Shown: piece after piece, positions 1 to 8,421 of the stretch
Position numbering within the stretch: position 1 is the stretch's first letter
How the letters are laid out: each line of letters begins with the position of its first letter
Assembly: GCA_029392475.1 (NCBI GenBank)
Contig: CP113940.1
Location: 310,001 to 374,000 of the forward strand
Direction: 5' to 3'
From: Streptococcaceae bacterium ESL0687
GTDB taxonomy: Bacteria > Bacillota > Bacilli > Lactobacillales > Streptococcaceae
DNA: 64,000 nt
Program-made: the position numbers and the translations under genes
Notes under the pieces: generated by a model
The model's database searches: none
What the model was told of the DNA's origin: nothing
The model's input: the letters and a program-made list of their open reading frames with translations, nothing else

Positions 1-465
1 GAAATGAAACTTCGAATTGAAGATGCCCTTAATGCAACTAGGGCTGCAGTTGAAGAAGGAATTGTAAGTGGTGGGGGAACAGCTCTTGTATCTGTTATTC
101 CAGCAGTTGCCGAACTTGAGCTAGTTGGTGATGAAGCAACAGGGCGTAATATCGTTCTTCGTGCCCTTGAAGAGCCGGTGCGTCAAATTGCTATAAATGC
201 TGGTTATGAAGGTAGTGTTATCATTGACCGCCTTAAAAATAGCGAAGGTACTACAGGTTTCAATGCTGCCACAGGTGAATGGGTTGATATGCTTGAAGCA
301 GGGATTGTTGACCCTGCTAAGGTAACACGTTCTGCCCTTCAAAATGCAGCAAGTGTTGCCAGTCTAATTCTTACAACTGAAGCAGTTGTTGCCAATAAAC
401 CAGAACCTGAAATGCCAAATCCTGCTATGGGAATGGATCCATCAATGATGGGTGGTATGATGTAA
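1..465 (+). CDS. groEL: Chaperonin GroEL, C-terminal part (5' end outside window)
   Basis: The last 154 residues of the 60 kDa chaperonin that folds proteins inside a double heptameric ring with GroES and ATP. The reading frame is open from base 1, so the gene starts upstream of the window; the ATG at base 4 is internal. The segment covers the end of the intermediate and equatorial domains ([11 protein letters not shown], then the [10 protein letters not shown] stretch) and ends in the Gly/Met-rich flexible tail [12 protein letters not shown] that lines the folding cavity. A strong hairpin terminator follows. groES and the promoter lie outside the window, so heat-shock control (CIRCE, HrcA) cannot be judged here. 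Confidence 0.97.
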   Translation, partial: EMKLRIEDALNATRAAVEEGIVSGGGTALVSVIPAVAELELVGDEATGRNIVLRALEEPVRQIAINAGYEGSVIIDRLKNSEGTTGFNAATGEWVDMLEAGIVDPAKVTRSALQNAASVASLILTTEAVVANKPEPEMPNPAMGMDPSMMGGMM

Positions 466-502
466 CCCCTAACTGGTTTGAAGTTAATCGGTAGTTGAAA
501 AT

Positions 503-546
503 AAAAATCCTGCAATCAAGATTGATTATTGCAGGATTTTTTATTT
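503..546 (+). terminator. Rho-independent terminator of groEL
   Basis: A 14-bp stem (AAAAATCCTGCAAT with its complement ATTGCAGGATTTTT) closes an 11-nt loop and runs into a T-rich tail. It ends the groE transcript before the pepS promoter. Confidence 0.9.
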
Positions 547-628
547 ATTTTAAAAAGTTAGTGTTCTAGTGATAAAAAGGGTAATAAAGTCCCTAAATTT
601 GGATATTAGATTTATAAGTTGATGATAT

Positions 629-636
629 GTTATAAT
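629..636 (+). promoter_or_regulatory. Extended -10 promoter of pepS
   Basis: TATAAT at 631-636 lies one base after TG (628-629), an extended -10 element. No good -35 box is seen. It is 26 bp before the chosen pepS start. Confidence 0.55.
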
Positions 637-661
637 TATATTATCAGAATTGGAGGATATT

Positions 662-1885
662 ATGGCTACATTTGAAGAAAATTTAAAAAAATATGCAGAA
701 TTAATTGTTAAAATCGGAGTAAACGTAGGAGATGACCACACAGTTGTCCTAAATATTTCGGTAGAACAAGCACCTCTAGCAAGATTAATTGTAAAAGAAG
801 CTTACCGTCAAGGGGCCCGTGAGGTTATAGTAAGATGGTCGGATGAAGTTGTTAATAGGGAACGTTTGATTTCAGCTAAAAATCTAGATGAAATTAAAGA
901 ATCGACAAGTAAGATGTTTGATGAATGGATTGAATCAGGAGCTAGCCGTATTAGTATTGTTTCAGATGACCCAGCAGCTTATGAGGGTGTTGATCCAGAA
1001 AGAATTGCCCTTGCCCAGGCTACAAATGGTAAGGCTAGTAGAAAATTAGGGGCAGCCCTTCAGGCCAACAAATTTTCATGGCTTGTAGCTGCAGCAGCTA
1101 GTCCAGCTTGGGCCCATGAGGTATTCCCAGATTTAGATCCTGAAGAAGCAACAAGTAAATTATGGGATGAAATTTTTAAGGCAACTAGAACAAATCTTGA
1201 AAATCCAGTAGAAGCTTGGGATGCACACGATAAACTTTTAACATCAAAGGCTAAGTGGCTAAATGAACAAAAATTTGATAAATTCCATTATAAAGCTCCA
1301 GGTACTGACTTGGTTGTTGGACTACCAAAGAACTATGTTTTTGAAGGACCAAGTAGTGCTAACTCTCGCGGAGAAAAATTCATAGCCAATATGCCAACAG
1401 AAGAGGTTTTCTCAGCGCCTGATAAAAGACGGGTTGACGGTGTTGTATCAAGTACTAGACCTTTAAGCTATGCTGGAACAATTATTGACGGCATTAAATT
1501 AACTCTTGAAAATGGGCGCATCACAGAAGTTTATGCTGAAAAAGGACAAGAAGTTTTAGAAAAATTAGTCGCAACAGATGAAGGTAGTCACTACTTCGGT
1601 GAAATTGCCCTAGTTCCTAATTCAAGTCCAATTTCAGCTAGTGGAATTACCTTCTTTGAAACACTTTTTGATGAAAATGCTTCAAATCATATTGCCATTG
1701 GTCAGGCCTATGCCTTTAGTGTTGAAGGTGGTACTGAAATGAGTCAAGAGGAGTTGGACCAAGCAGGTCTCAATAGAAGTGATGTCCATGTTGACTTTAT
1801 GATTGGTAGCTCTCAAATGGATATTGATGGTATTAAAGAAGATGGAAGCCTTGTTCCAATATTTAGAAAGGGTGAGTGGGCATGA
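662..1885 (+). CDS. pepS: Aminopeptidase PepS, M29 family
   Basis: Cytoplasmic metallo-aminopeptidase of family M29 (PepS, AmpS, thermophilic aminopeptidase T), releasing N-terminal residues from short peptides during amino-acid supply. The product is about 407 residues, the normal family length. The family signature is visible in the C-terminal half: EGSHYFGEIALVPNSSPIS, followed by FDENASNHIAIGQAY and HVDFMIGSSQMDIDG, which hold the Glu, His and Asp metal ligands. I start at ATG 662 because GGAGG at 652-656 sits 5 bases before it; the TTG at 650 overlaps that ribosome site and is not a start. The next gene overlaps its stop by 4 bases, so the two are translationally coupled. Confidence 0.95.
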   Translation: MATFEENLKKYAELIVKIGVNVGDDHTVVLNISVEQAPLARLIVKEAYRQGAREVIVRWSDEVVNRERLISAKNLDEIKESTSKMFDEWIESGASRISIVSDDPAAYEGVDPERIALAQATNGKASRKLGAALQANKFSWLVAAAASPAWAHEVFPDLDPEEATSKLWDEIFKATRTNLENPVEAWDAHDKLLTSKAKWLNEQKFDKFHYKAPGTDLVVGLPKNYVFEGPSSANSRGEKFIANMPTEEVFSAPDKRRVDGVVSSTRPLSYAGTIIDGIKLTLENGRITEVYAEKGQEVLEKLVATDEGSHYFGEIALVPNSSPISASGITFFETLFDENASNHIAIGQAYAFSVEGGTEMSQEELDQAGLNRSDVHVDFMIGSSQMDIDGIKEDGSLVPIFRKGEWA

Positions 1886-2769
1886 GTGAACAAACCTTAA
1901 AAAATGAATTTCTAACCCTAGTTGTTAAAAGCAAGGGTGCGGAACTTCAAAGTATTAAATCTAAGGACGGGGTAGAGTACCTGTGGCAGGGAGATAAAGA
2001 ATTTTGGGGTCGCCGTGCCCCCATCCTCTTTCCTATTGTTGGCCGCCTAAAGAATGAAAGTTATAACTATGAGGGTAAAAATTATCAACTTTCAGGTCAT
2101 GGTTTTGCAAGGGATAAAGAATTCAAACTTGAACACAAGCTTTTTGATAGTTTAAAAAATCAACTTGAATATGAGTTGAAATATGATGATGAGACCTTAG
2201 CAGTCTATCCTTTTAAATTTTCTTTAAAGATTATTTACCGTCTTGTTGACAATCAAATTGAAGTTAAATATATTGTTAAAAATTTAGATGACAAACCAAT
2301 GTTCTTTGGAATAGGAGCACACCCAGCCTTTAATATCCCGGTGGTTCAAGGAAATTTTGAAGACTATATGGTTACTATTTTGCCAGAAGAAAAAAGAGCA
2401 AGAATTCCTTTAGATGTTAAGGAAGGAACGCTTCATTTGGATCAAGAATTTACAAGTGATCAGTCTGAATATCCTCTAACTAGGGAGTTATTCTCCAAGG
2501 ATGCCCTTATCTTTAGGACACCAGATCCAACAGATGTTATAATTTCTAACAGATTTGATGAAAGAAGGGTGAAGGTTTCTTATCAAGGCATGCCTTATCT
2601 GGGAATTTGGAGTCCGTATCCTAAAGAAGCTCCCTTTGTTTGCTTGGAACCTTGGTGTGGTCTTGCTGACGATGATCAAACAGATGGTGATATTATGAAT
2701 AAATACGCCGTTAATGAGCTTCTAGCTGACCAAAAATTTGAATGTAAATATACGATTGAGATTGATTAA
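1882..2769 (+). CDS. Aldose 1-epimerase family protein (LacX-like)
   Basis: Galactose-mutarotase superfamily protein of about 295 residues, closest in layout to LacX of lactic acid bacteria. The family interconverts alpha and beta anomers of free or phosphorylated aldoses in the cytoplasm. Visible features are RAPILFPIVGRL near the N terminus, the catalytic His in GIGAHPAFN, and the catalytic-base Glu region CLEPWCGLADD. ATG 1882 overlaps the pepS stop (ATGA) and follows AAAGGGTGAG; the in-frame GTG at 1876 is less likely. The true sugar substrate is unknown, and the pairing with an aminopeptidase gives no clue. A terminator follows at once. Confidence 0.85.
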   Translation: MSEQTLKNEFLTLVVKSKGAELQSIKSKDGVEYLWQGDKEFWGRRAPILFPIVGRLKNESYNYEGKNYQLSGHGFARDKEFKLEHKLFDSLKNQLEYELKYDDETLAVYPFKFSLKIIYRLVDNQIEVKYIVKNLDDKPMFFGIGAHPAFNIPVVQGNFEDYMVTILPEEKRARIPLDVKEGTLHLDQEFTSDQSEYPLTRELFSKDALIFRTPDPTDVIISNRFDERRVKVSYQGMPYLGIWSPYPKEAPFVCLEPWCGLADDDQTDGDIMNKYAVNELLADQKFECKYTIEID

Positions 2770-2797
2770 AGGGTGCTCTTTGTAGCACCTTTTTTTA
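2770..2797 (+). terminator. Terminator of pepS-epimerase operon
   Basis: Stem GGTGCT/AGCACC (2772-2777 and 2784-2789) with a 6-nt loop, followed by seven T. Confidence 0.85.
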
Positions 2798-2813
2798 TAT
2801 TATGGGTTTATTT

Positions 2814-2842
2814 TTGCAATCCTCAAGTTCTTATGTTATATT
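2814..2842 (+). promoter_or_regulatory. amtB promoter
   Basis: TTGCAA (2814-2819), a 17-bp spacer and TATATT (2837-2842). The -10 hexamer lies inside the GlnR box, so GlnR binding should exclude RNA polymerase. Confidence 0.75.
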
Positions 2843-2856
2843 TTATAACATAAGAA
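2828..2856 (+). promoter_or_regulatory. GlnR operator (glnRA box) on the amtB promoter
   Basis: A perfect 13-bp inverted repeat around a TTT centre. Its core TGTTATATTTTATAACA (2834-2850) matches the GlnR/TnrA consensus TGTNA-N7-TNACA exactly. GlnR of lactococci and streptococci represses amtB-glnK when glutamine is abundant; here the site covers the -10 box, as expected for a repressor. Confidence 0.9.
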
Positions 2857-2883
2857 ATGGAAATTTAGGGGGATTTAGTTTTT

Positions 2884-4122
2884 ATGGACGGAGCAAGCAC
2901 GGTTTTTATAATTATTTGTGCAGCTATGGTATTTTTAATGACACCGGCTTTGGCTTTCTTTTACGGAGGTCTTGAACGGCGTAAAAATGTATTGAACACG
3001 ATGATGATGGCGGTGGTGTCTTTGGCTCTGGCCTCGCTCATGTGGTTTGTAGTAGGTTATAGCTTATCCTTTAGTGGAGACGGCTTATTCTTTGGAAATT
3101 TAAAGCATGTCTTCTTGGATAATGTGAGTATGTTTGACAACAATCTTCATTCTCTGAAAATTCCTGATGGTTTGTTTGCTGGTTTTCAAATGATGTTTTC
3201 AATAATCACTGTAGGGATTTTAACCGGGTCAGTTACTGGAAGAATGCGAATGCAGGCCTTACTGCTCTTTATTCCCCTTTGGCTTCTTCTGGTCTACTAT
3301 CCTTTGGCACACATGGTGTGGGGCGGTGGTTTCCTCGAGGAAATTCATTCAATTGATTTTGCAGGAGGAAATGTGGTTCATATATCAAGTGGTGTATCTG
3401 GACTGGTACTTGCTTTAATTCTTGGTAAGCGTAGGGAATATAATCACCTGGAATACCGTCCTCACAATGTTCCCTTTGTTCTTTTAGGAGCAGGTTTGTT
3501 ATGGTTTGGTTGGTTTGGTTTTAATGCAGGTAGTGCCCTTGAAGCTAGTGGCCTTGCTGTTCACGCCTTTATGACCACTCACTTAGCGGCAGCGGCAGCC
3601 ATGTTTTCGTGGATTGTCATTGAATTGATTTTAATCAAAAAACCAACTCTTGTTGGGGCATCAACTGGCCTTGTTGTAGGTTTAGTTGGAATAACTCCAG
3701 GAGCTGGCTTTGTCCCTCTTTGGGCAGCTGTCGTTATTGGACTCCTGGTAAGTCCAATTTGCTACTTTGCTATCTCTAAGGTAAAACAGGTATTTTCTTA
3801 TGATGATTCCTTGGACGCCTTTGGTTGCCATGCAATCGGTGGTATCTTCGGCGGGCTAGCAACTGGATTATTTACAAGTAAAGCTCTAAGCCCGGAAGAA
3901 GGCTATCATGGACTGGTCTTTGGTGATATCAAATTATTTCTGGCCCAGTTTGAAGCCATTGTTTTCACCATTATTTTATCAGTTGCCATGACCTGGATAA
4001 TCGCGAAATTTATAAGCTTTTTTGTTAAACTTCGCGTTGAAGATAGGGCAGAGGCAATTGGTTTAGATGATAGTGAGCATGATGAAACTGCATATCCAAC
4101 ATTTATGGGATTAGATAGTTAG
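2884..4122 (+). CDS. amtB: Ammonium transporter AmtB
   Basis: Membrane channel for ammonia/ammonium, about 412 residues with roughly 11 membrane helices, the normal Amt size. The signature region begins MTPALAFFYGGLERRKNVL, the N-terminal helices of Amt. Two pore His residues are expected in the GNVVHISSGVSGLVLAL segment and in the GCHAIGGIFGGLATGLF segment near the end. The C-terminal tail after the last helix (KLRVEDRAEAIGLDDSEH) is the conserved PII-contacting region. It is the first gene of an operon with glnK, 12 bp apart, driven by a GlnR-controlled promoter, so it should be induced when nitrogen is short. Confidence 0.97.
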   Translation: MDGASTVFIIICAAMVFLMTPALAFFYGGLERRKNVLNTMMMAVVSLALASLMWFVVGYSLSFSGDGLFFGNLKHVFLDNVSMFDNNLHSLKIPDGLFAGFQMMFSIITVGILTGSVTGRMRMQALLLFIPLWLLLVYYPLAHMVWGGGFLEEIHSIDFAGGNVVHISSGVSGLVLALILGKRREYNHLEYRPHNVPFVLLGAGLLWFGWFGFNAGSALEASGLAVHAFMTTHLAAAAAMFSWIVIELILIKKPTLVGASTGLVVGLVGITPGAGFVPLWAAVVIGLLVSPICYFAISKVKQVFSYDDSLDAFGCHAIGGIFGGLATGLFTSKALSPEEGYHGLVFGDIKLFLAQFEAIVFTIILSVAMTWIIAKFISFFVKLRVEDRAEAIGLDDSEHDETAYPTFMGLDS

Positions 4123-4134
4123 AAGAGGGGATAA

Positions 4135-4470
4135 ATGAAGAAGATAGAAGCGGTTATTCGAACTGAAAAACTGGAGGACCTTAAAGTTAAGTGGGCTGAC
4201 AATAGTCATATAACAGGAATGACTGTTAGTCAGGTGCTTGGCTTTGGGGAACAAAAGGGCTTTAAGGAATACATTCGTGGTAAGGCCATTCAACCCATGC
4301 TCCTTGCTAGAGTAAAGGTGGAAATTATCTGCGCTGATAATCTAGTAGATCAAATAGTTGAAGAAATTTGCCAGGCTGTTTATACCGGTGAAGCAGGTGA
4401 TGGAAAGATATTTGTTTCACCTGTTGAAAAAGTTATCAAAATTCGAACTGGCCAGGAAGAAAAAGACTAA
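4135..4470 (+). CDS. glnK: Nitrogen regulatory PII protein GlnK
   Basis: Trimeric PII signal protein, 111 residues, that binds ATP/ADP and 2-oxoglutarate and blocks AmtB when nitrogen is plentiful. The PII fold is clear: [17 protein letters not shown] before the T-loop, [22 protein letters not shown] at the B- and C-loops (nucleotide site). In the T-loop the residue aligned with the uridylylated Tyr51 of enterobacterial GlnB is Ile52 and no other Tyr is near the tip, so control by uridylylation is unlikely. Start ATG 4135 follows AGAAGAGGGG. A terminator closes the operon. Confidence 0.96.
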   Translation: MKKIEAVIRTEKLEDLKVKWADNSHITGMTVSQVLGFGEQKGFKEYIRGKAIQPMLLARVKVEIICADNLVDQIVEEICQAVYTGEAGDGKIFVSPVEKVIKIRTGQEEKD

Positions 4471-4473
4471 GAA

Positions 4474-4512
4474 GGCAAAAAGAAGGGGGAGACTCCTTTT
4501 TTTGCTTAATTT
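4474..4512 (+). terminator. Terminator of amtB-glnK
   Basis: A hairpin formed by GCAAAAAGAAGGGG and CTCCTTTTTTTGC ending in a T-rich run (to 4513). Confidence 0.75.
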
Positions 4513-4574
4513 TATATTTGTGTGGCAGGCTTATTAAAAGACGGTGATTTACCTTTTAAATTATCATGAAAAAC

Positions 4575-4603
4575 TTGAAAAAACCTATCAAAAAAAGTAA
4601 ACT
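4575..4603 (+). promoter_or_regulatory. Possible murD promoter
   Basis: TTGAAA (4575-4580), 17-bp spacer, TAAACT (4598-4603). The -10 match is only moderate, but it is the best candidate between the glnK terminator and murD. Confidence 0.4.
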
Positions 4604-4637
4604 CGTATATAGTAAGAGAAAGCGGTGGATGGTTACC

Positions 4638-5996
4638 ATGAAAAAAATTTCAAAATTTCAAAATGAAAAAGTTTTGGTTTTAGGACTTGCCAAAAGTGGT
4701 GCAAGTGCAGCAAAAGTTCTTAATAGTTTAGGAGCCTTTGTCACAGTTAATGACGGTAAGAAAATTGATGAAAATGTTGAAGGGCAAGAGCTGCTAGAAA
4801 AAGGAATTAGAGTGATAAGCGGCAGTCATCCCCTTGAACTTCTTGATGAAGATTTTTCTCTAGTCGTGAAAAATCCAGGGATTCCTTATGAGAATCCAAT
4901 GGTAGAAAAGGCTCTTTCTAAGGGTATTCCCGTTATAACTGAGGTTGAACTTGCCTATTTAATCAGCCAAGCAGATATAATTGGAATTACTGGATCAAAT
5001 GGTAAGACTACAACCACCACCATGATTGCAGATATTTTAAACGCAGCAGGCCAGTCGGCCAAATTATCAGGAAATATTGGTTTCCCGGCTAGTGATGTGG
5101 CTTCTAAAGCTGAAAGTACAGATACTCTGGTTATGGAATTATCAAGTTTTCAGTTAATGGGCATAGATGAGTTTCATCCTCATATTGCATTAATTACTAA
5201 TATTTTTTCTGCCCATTTGGACTATCATGGTAGCCAGGAAAATTATGAGGCCGCTAAGTGGCGGATTCAAAAAAATATGGATCAGGATGATTATTTGGTC
5301 CTAAATCATAATCAAAAACTTTTGAGAGACTTGGCGCAAAAGACAAAAGCTCAGGTTGTTTTCTTTTCTAGTACCGAAAAGGTTGACGGAGCTTATGCTC
5401 AAGAAGGAAAGATTTTTTACCGGGATGAGTATGTCATGGATGCGGCTGAACTTTCCCTTCCTGGGGAGCATAATCTTGAGAATGCTCTAGCGGCAATAGC
5501 TGTTACTAAATTAAAGGGTGCTTCAAATGCAGCTATCAAGGAAGTTTTATCTCATTTTTCTGGTGTAAAGCACCGTTTACAGTTTGTTGGAAGTATCAAC
5601 GATATCAAATTTTATAACGATAGTAAGGCAACTAATATTTTAGCAACCCAAAAGGCCTTAAGTGGTTTTGCAAATGATAAACTATGGTTACTTGCTGGAG
5701 GACTTGACCGAGGCAATGGTTTTGAAGAATTAATTCCTGACGTTAAAGATCTAAAGGGAATGATTGTTTTTGGCCAAACTGCTCCTAAGTTAAAAGAACT
5801 TGCCGAGAATCAGGGTATTTTCTTACTGGAAACTAAGGATGTAGCTGAAGCAGTTAAGGTAGCCTATGACCATGCTCAAGCCGGTGATACCGTTCTTCTT
5901 AGTCCTGCCAATGCTAGTTGGGATCAATATCCTAATTTTGAAATTCGTGGAGATATTTTCATTAAAGAGGTCGAAAAGATAAAGGAAAATTTATGA
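4638..5996 (+). CDS. murD: UDP-N-acetylmuramoyl-L-alanine--D-glutamate ligase MurD
   Basis: Cytoplasmic ligase that adds D-glutamate to UDP-MurNAc-L-Ala in peptidoglycan precursor synthesis. About 452 residues, as usual. Domain 1 begins [18 protein letters not shown]; the ATP loop is [15 protein letters not shown]; the central Mur-ligase motifs [12 protein letters not shown] and [12 protein letters not shown] carry the Mg-binding Glu and His; the C-terminal domain has [10 protein letters not shown] and [12 protein letters not shown] choose ATG 4638 (MKKISKF) after a GGTGGA site, because the product then begins where other lactococcal MurD proteins begin; an in-frame ATG at 4566 would add 24 poorly conserved basic residues. 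The gene overlaps murG by 4 bases. Confidence 0.96.
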   Translation: MKKISKFQNEKVLVLGLAKSGASAAKVLNSLGAFVTVNDGKKIDENVEGQELLEKGIRVISGSHPLELLDEDFSLVVKNPGIPYENPMVEKALSKGIPVITEVELAYLISQADIIGITGSNGKTTTTTMIADILNAAGQSAKLSGNIGFPASDVASKAESTDTLVMELSSFQLMGIDEFHPHIALITNIFSAHLDYHGSQENYEAAKWRIQKNMDQDDYLVLNHNQKLLRDLAQKTKAQVVFFSSTEKVDGAYAQEGKIFYRDEYVMDAAELSLPGEHNLENALAAIAVTKLKGASNAAIKEVLSHFSGVKHRLQFVGSINDIKFYNDSKATNILATQKALSGFANDKLWLLAGGLDRGNGFEELIPDVKDLKGMIVFGQTAPKLKELAENQGIFLLETKDVAEAVKVAYDHAQAGDTVLLSPANASWDQYPNFEIRGDIFIKEVEKIKENL

Positions 5997-7084
5997 AAAT
6001 AGTAGTAACTGGTGGAGGTACAGGAGGTCACATCTATCCAGCTTTAGCTTTTATTAGATATTTAAAAAACGTGGAATCTGAGCTTGAGGTCTTATATGTT
6101 GGAACCAAGCATGGTCTTGAAAGTAAATTGGTTCCTGAGGTTGGGATTGATTTTGAAACTGTAGATGTTCAGGCCTTTAAAAGAAGTTTTGATGTCTCTA
6201 ACTTAAAAACTGCCTATAAATTTGTTAAATCGATTGGTGAGGCCAAGGGTATCTTAAAGGACTTCAATCCTGACATTGTACTAGGTATGGGTGGCTACGC
6301 TTCTGCACCGATTGTCTATGCGGCAGCCCAACTTGCTATTCCTACTGTCCTGCATGAACAAGATAGTATTCCAGGGCTGACCAATAAATTTTTAAGTGGT
6401 TCAGCTCGAAAGATTGCCTTAGGCTTCCAAGGAACAGCCCAGTACTTTCCAGAGGATAAGGCAGTTTACACTGGAAATCCTAGGGCTCAAGAGGTTGCTG
6501 ATCTCTACGCACCAGGTGCTTTAGGGGTTTTTAACATGTCGACTGAGAGAAAGACCGTTTTAATCTTTGGTGGCTCAAGGGGTGCTTTCACAATAAATGA
6601 AGCCATGCTTGATGTTCTACCGAAATTCATAGGCAAAAGCTATCAGGTTGTTTATGTGGCTGGTGAAACTTATTACCGGGAATTTGAACAGGCCTTTAAG
6701 GAGTATGAGGAAGAGGACAATATTGCAGTTGTTCCTTATATTTCAAATATGTCAGAAATTATGTCAAATGTTGATCTTTTAGTAAGTCGGGCCGGAGCAA
6801 CAACTATTGCCGAAGCTACGGCTTTAGGTCTTCCGTCAATCTTAATCCCAAGCCCACATGATCCAGGTAACCACCAGGAGAAAAATGCTGAAACTTTAGA
6901 AAAAACAGGAGCAGCAGAGGTTATTTTGGATTCAGAGCTTACAGGGGATAGAATTTTATTAGAAGTTGAAAAAATATTTTCTAATGAATCAGTTTACAGA
7001 AAGATGTCTGAGGCATCGCTTAGAGAAGGAGTACCAGACTCAAATATTCGCTTACACCAAGTGATTAAAAGTTGTTTAGTATAA
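5993..7084 (+). CDS. murG: UDP-GlcNAc:lipid I GlcNAc transferase MurG
   Basis: Peripheral membrane GT28 glycosyltransferase that turns lipid I into lipid II. It has 363 residues. The N-terminal Gly-rich loop [15 protein letters not shown] and the second Gly-rich loop [10 protein letters not shown] bind the lipid substrate; the C-terminal domain has [11 protein letters not shown] and the UDP-sugar site [17 protein letters not shown] with HQEKNAETL. It overlaps murD (ATGA), so the two steps are coupled, and lies 9 bp before divIB. This murD-murG-divIB order is normal for lactococci and streptococci. Confidence 0.97.
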   Translation: MKIVVTGGGTGGHIYPALAFIRYLKNVESELEVLYVGTKHGLESKLVPEVGIDFETVDVQAFKRSFDVSNLKTAYKFVKSIGEAKGILKDFNPDIVLGMGGYASAPIVYAAAQLAIPTVLHEQDSIPGLTNKFLSGSARKIALGFQGTAQYFPEDKAVYTGNPRAQEVADLYAPGALGVFNMSTERKTVLIFGGSRGAFTINEAMLDVLPKFIGKSYQVVYVAGETYYREFEQAFKEYEEEDNIAVVPYISNMSEIMSNVDLLVSRAGATTIAEATALGLPSILIPSPHDPGNHQEKNAETLEKTGAAEVILDSELTGDRILLEVEKIFSNESVYRKMSEASLREGVPDSNIRLHQVIKSCLV

Positions 7085-7093
7085 AATAAAAAT

Positions 7094-8230
7094 ATGTCAA
7101 AAAAAAGAAATAAAAAAGAAGAAAATAAAGAAACTGAAGAGAGTAAAGAATTAAGTCCCTGGCAGCAGAAGCATTTGGAATATGAAGCTGAGCAAAGGGA
7201 AAAAAATAAATTGTTGGAAGAAGAAGCTTTAGCAGCAGCTGAAAAAATGGCAAAAGAGGCTGAGGCAGTAGTCCAAACTTCGGATGAAGATTCTATTGAA
7301 GCTAGTGAAGAGCAGTCAGATCAATCCGTTGAAGATTTGGAAGGTCAGGAAGAAATTGTAGATGATTTGCTATCTCCTACTCCTAAGGAAAAAAGAGATA
7401 AAATCTTTCCGGTCTTTAAAAAGATGTGGGGCTTTTTTCTAGTCTTCTTCCTAATTTTTGGGGCAAGTATTTATTTTGCTAGCCCTTATAGTAAGGTTGG
7501 AAAATTTCAAGTTAAGGGTGAGGCAAGTGAGAGCGTAGAAGCCTTGGCTGAGGCCTCTGGAATTCGGTTGAATGACAAGATAATTCATATTTATGCCCAT
7601 AGAAGTCGCATTGAACAAGCTATTTCAAAAAGTTTTCCAAGAGTTGAATCAACAAAGCTTACTGTAGCCTTTCCCAACAAGGTTTTGGTATCAGTCAAGG
7701 AATATCCAGTTATTGCCTATGTTAAGCACGGAGATGACTACTATCCTGTTCTTTCAAGTGGTTCTTACCTTACAACCGATAAACTCACAGAAGATAAGAT
7801 TGATAAAAAATTTCCTTTACTTGTTGAAATAACAGATGAAACTGAGGTTAAGCAGTTTGTAAAAGCTTATACTGGTTTAACAGAGGAAATCAGTAGTCAA
7901 ATTGCCCGAGTTGAAAAAACACCAACCAAGGCAACCTCAGATTTACTAACGATTGATTTGAGAGATGGAAATAGAATCCTTGTTCCTCTAAGTGAAATGA
8001 GCCTTAAACTTCCCTATTATCCAAGTGTTAAGGAAAGTTTAACAGAGGTGAGTGATATCGATATGGAAGCTGGAATATTTTCTTACGCTAAGGGTAATCC
8101 ACCAGCAAAAGAAAGCAGTGATGAAAAAACTACTGAGGATAAAACAAATCAAGATACAAGTAATGAAGGTAACAACACAGAAAATCATTCAGAAACGAGT
8201 GAAAGTCAAACCCAATCTTCAGACCATTAA
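7094..8230 (+). CDS. divIB: Cell division protein DivIB/FtsQ
   Basis: Bitopic divisome protein of 378 residues that works with FtsL and DivIC outside the membrane. A long charged cytoplasmic head (residues 1 to about 110, Lys/Glu-rich and probably disordered) is followed by one membrane helix (WGFFLVFFLIFGASIYFAS), then the POTRA domain (VGKFQVKGEASESVEALA) and the beta domain. The last 50 residues after FSYAKGNPPAKES are a Ser/Thr/Glu/Asn-rich tail of low complexity. No clear Shine-Dalgarno site is seen; it is 9 bp after murG and probably coupled to it. A terminator follows. Confidence 0.93.
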   Translation: MSKKRNKKEENKETEESKELSPWQQKHLEYEAEQREKNKLLEEEALAAAEKMAKEAEAVVQTSDEDSIEASEEQSDQSVEDLEGQEEIVDDLLSPTPKEKRDKIFPVFKKMWGFFLVFFLIFGASIYFASPYSKVGKFQVKGEASESVEALAEASGIRLNDKIIHIYAHRSRIEQAISKSFPRVESTKLTVAFPNKVLVSVKEYPVIAYVKHGDDYYPVLSSGSYLTTDKLTEDKIDKKFPLLVEITDETEVKQFVKAYTGLTEEISSQIARVEKTPTKATSDLLTIDLRDGNRILVPLSEMSLKLPYYPSVKESLTEVSDIDMEAGIFSYAKGNPPAKESSDEKTTEDKTNQDTSNEGNNTENHSETSESQTQSSDH

Positions 8231-8243
8231 TATAAATAAGCCA

Positions 8244-8270
8244 GGGAGATAGATTTTATCTCCCTTTTTT
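8244..8270 (+). terminator. Terminator of murD-murG-divIB
   Basis: Stem GGGAGATA/TATCTCCC (8244-8251, 8257-8264), 5-nt loop, then six T. Confidence 0.9.
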
Positions 8271-8319
8271 AATTTAATTTGGATAAAAATTTCCCTAACT
8301 AGTAAGACAGGATATTTTT

Positions 8320-8328
8320 TGGTAAAAT
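8320..8328 (+). promoter_or_regulatory. Extended -10 promoter of pnp
   Basis: TGGTAAAAT at 8320-8328 is an extended -10 (TG at 8320-8321, TAAAAT at 8323-8328). No convincing -35. It would give a leader of about 85 nt that contains the hairpin at 8346-8390. Confidence 0.5.
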
Positions 8329-8345
8329 GTAACTTGCGTCTGATT

Positions 8346-8390
8346 CTAAGCAAAGTTGAGCTCATTTTTAATGGGTTGACCTTTGTCTAG
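8346..8390 (+). promoter_or_regulatory. Long imperfect stem-loop in the pnp leader
   Basis: CTAAGCAAAG (8346-8355) pairs with CTTTGTCTAG (8381-8390) with one mismatch and one G-T pair; after a short internal loop AGCTCATT (8359-8366) pairs with AATGGGTT (8370-8377) around a TTT loop. No T run follows, so it is not a terminator. By analogy with the enterobacterial pnp leader it could be a processing or autoregulation site. Confidence 0.55.
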
Positions 8391-8421
8391 AAAGGCGTAG
8401 ATAAAGAAAAAAGGTGAAAAA

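Noticed and set aside
4566-4637. N-terminal extension of murD from the ATG at 4566
   Set aside because: The extra 24 residues are low-complexity and basic, and the normal MurD N terminus starts at 4638.
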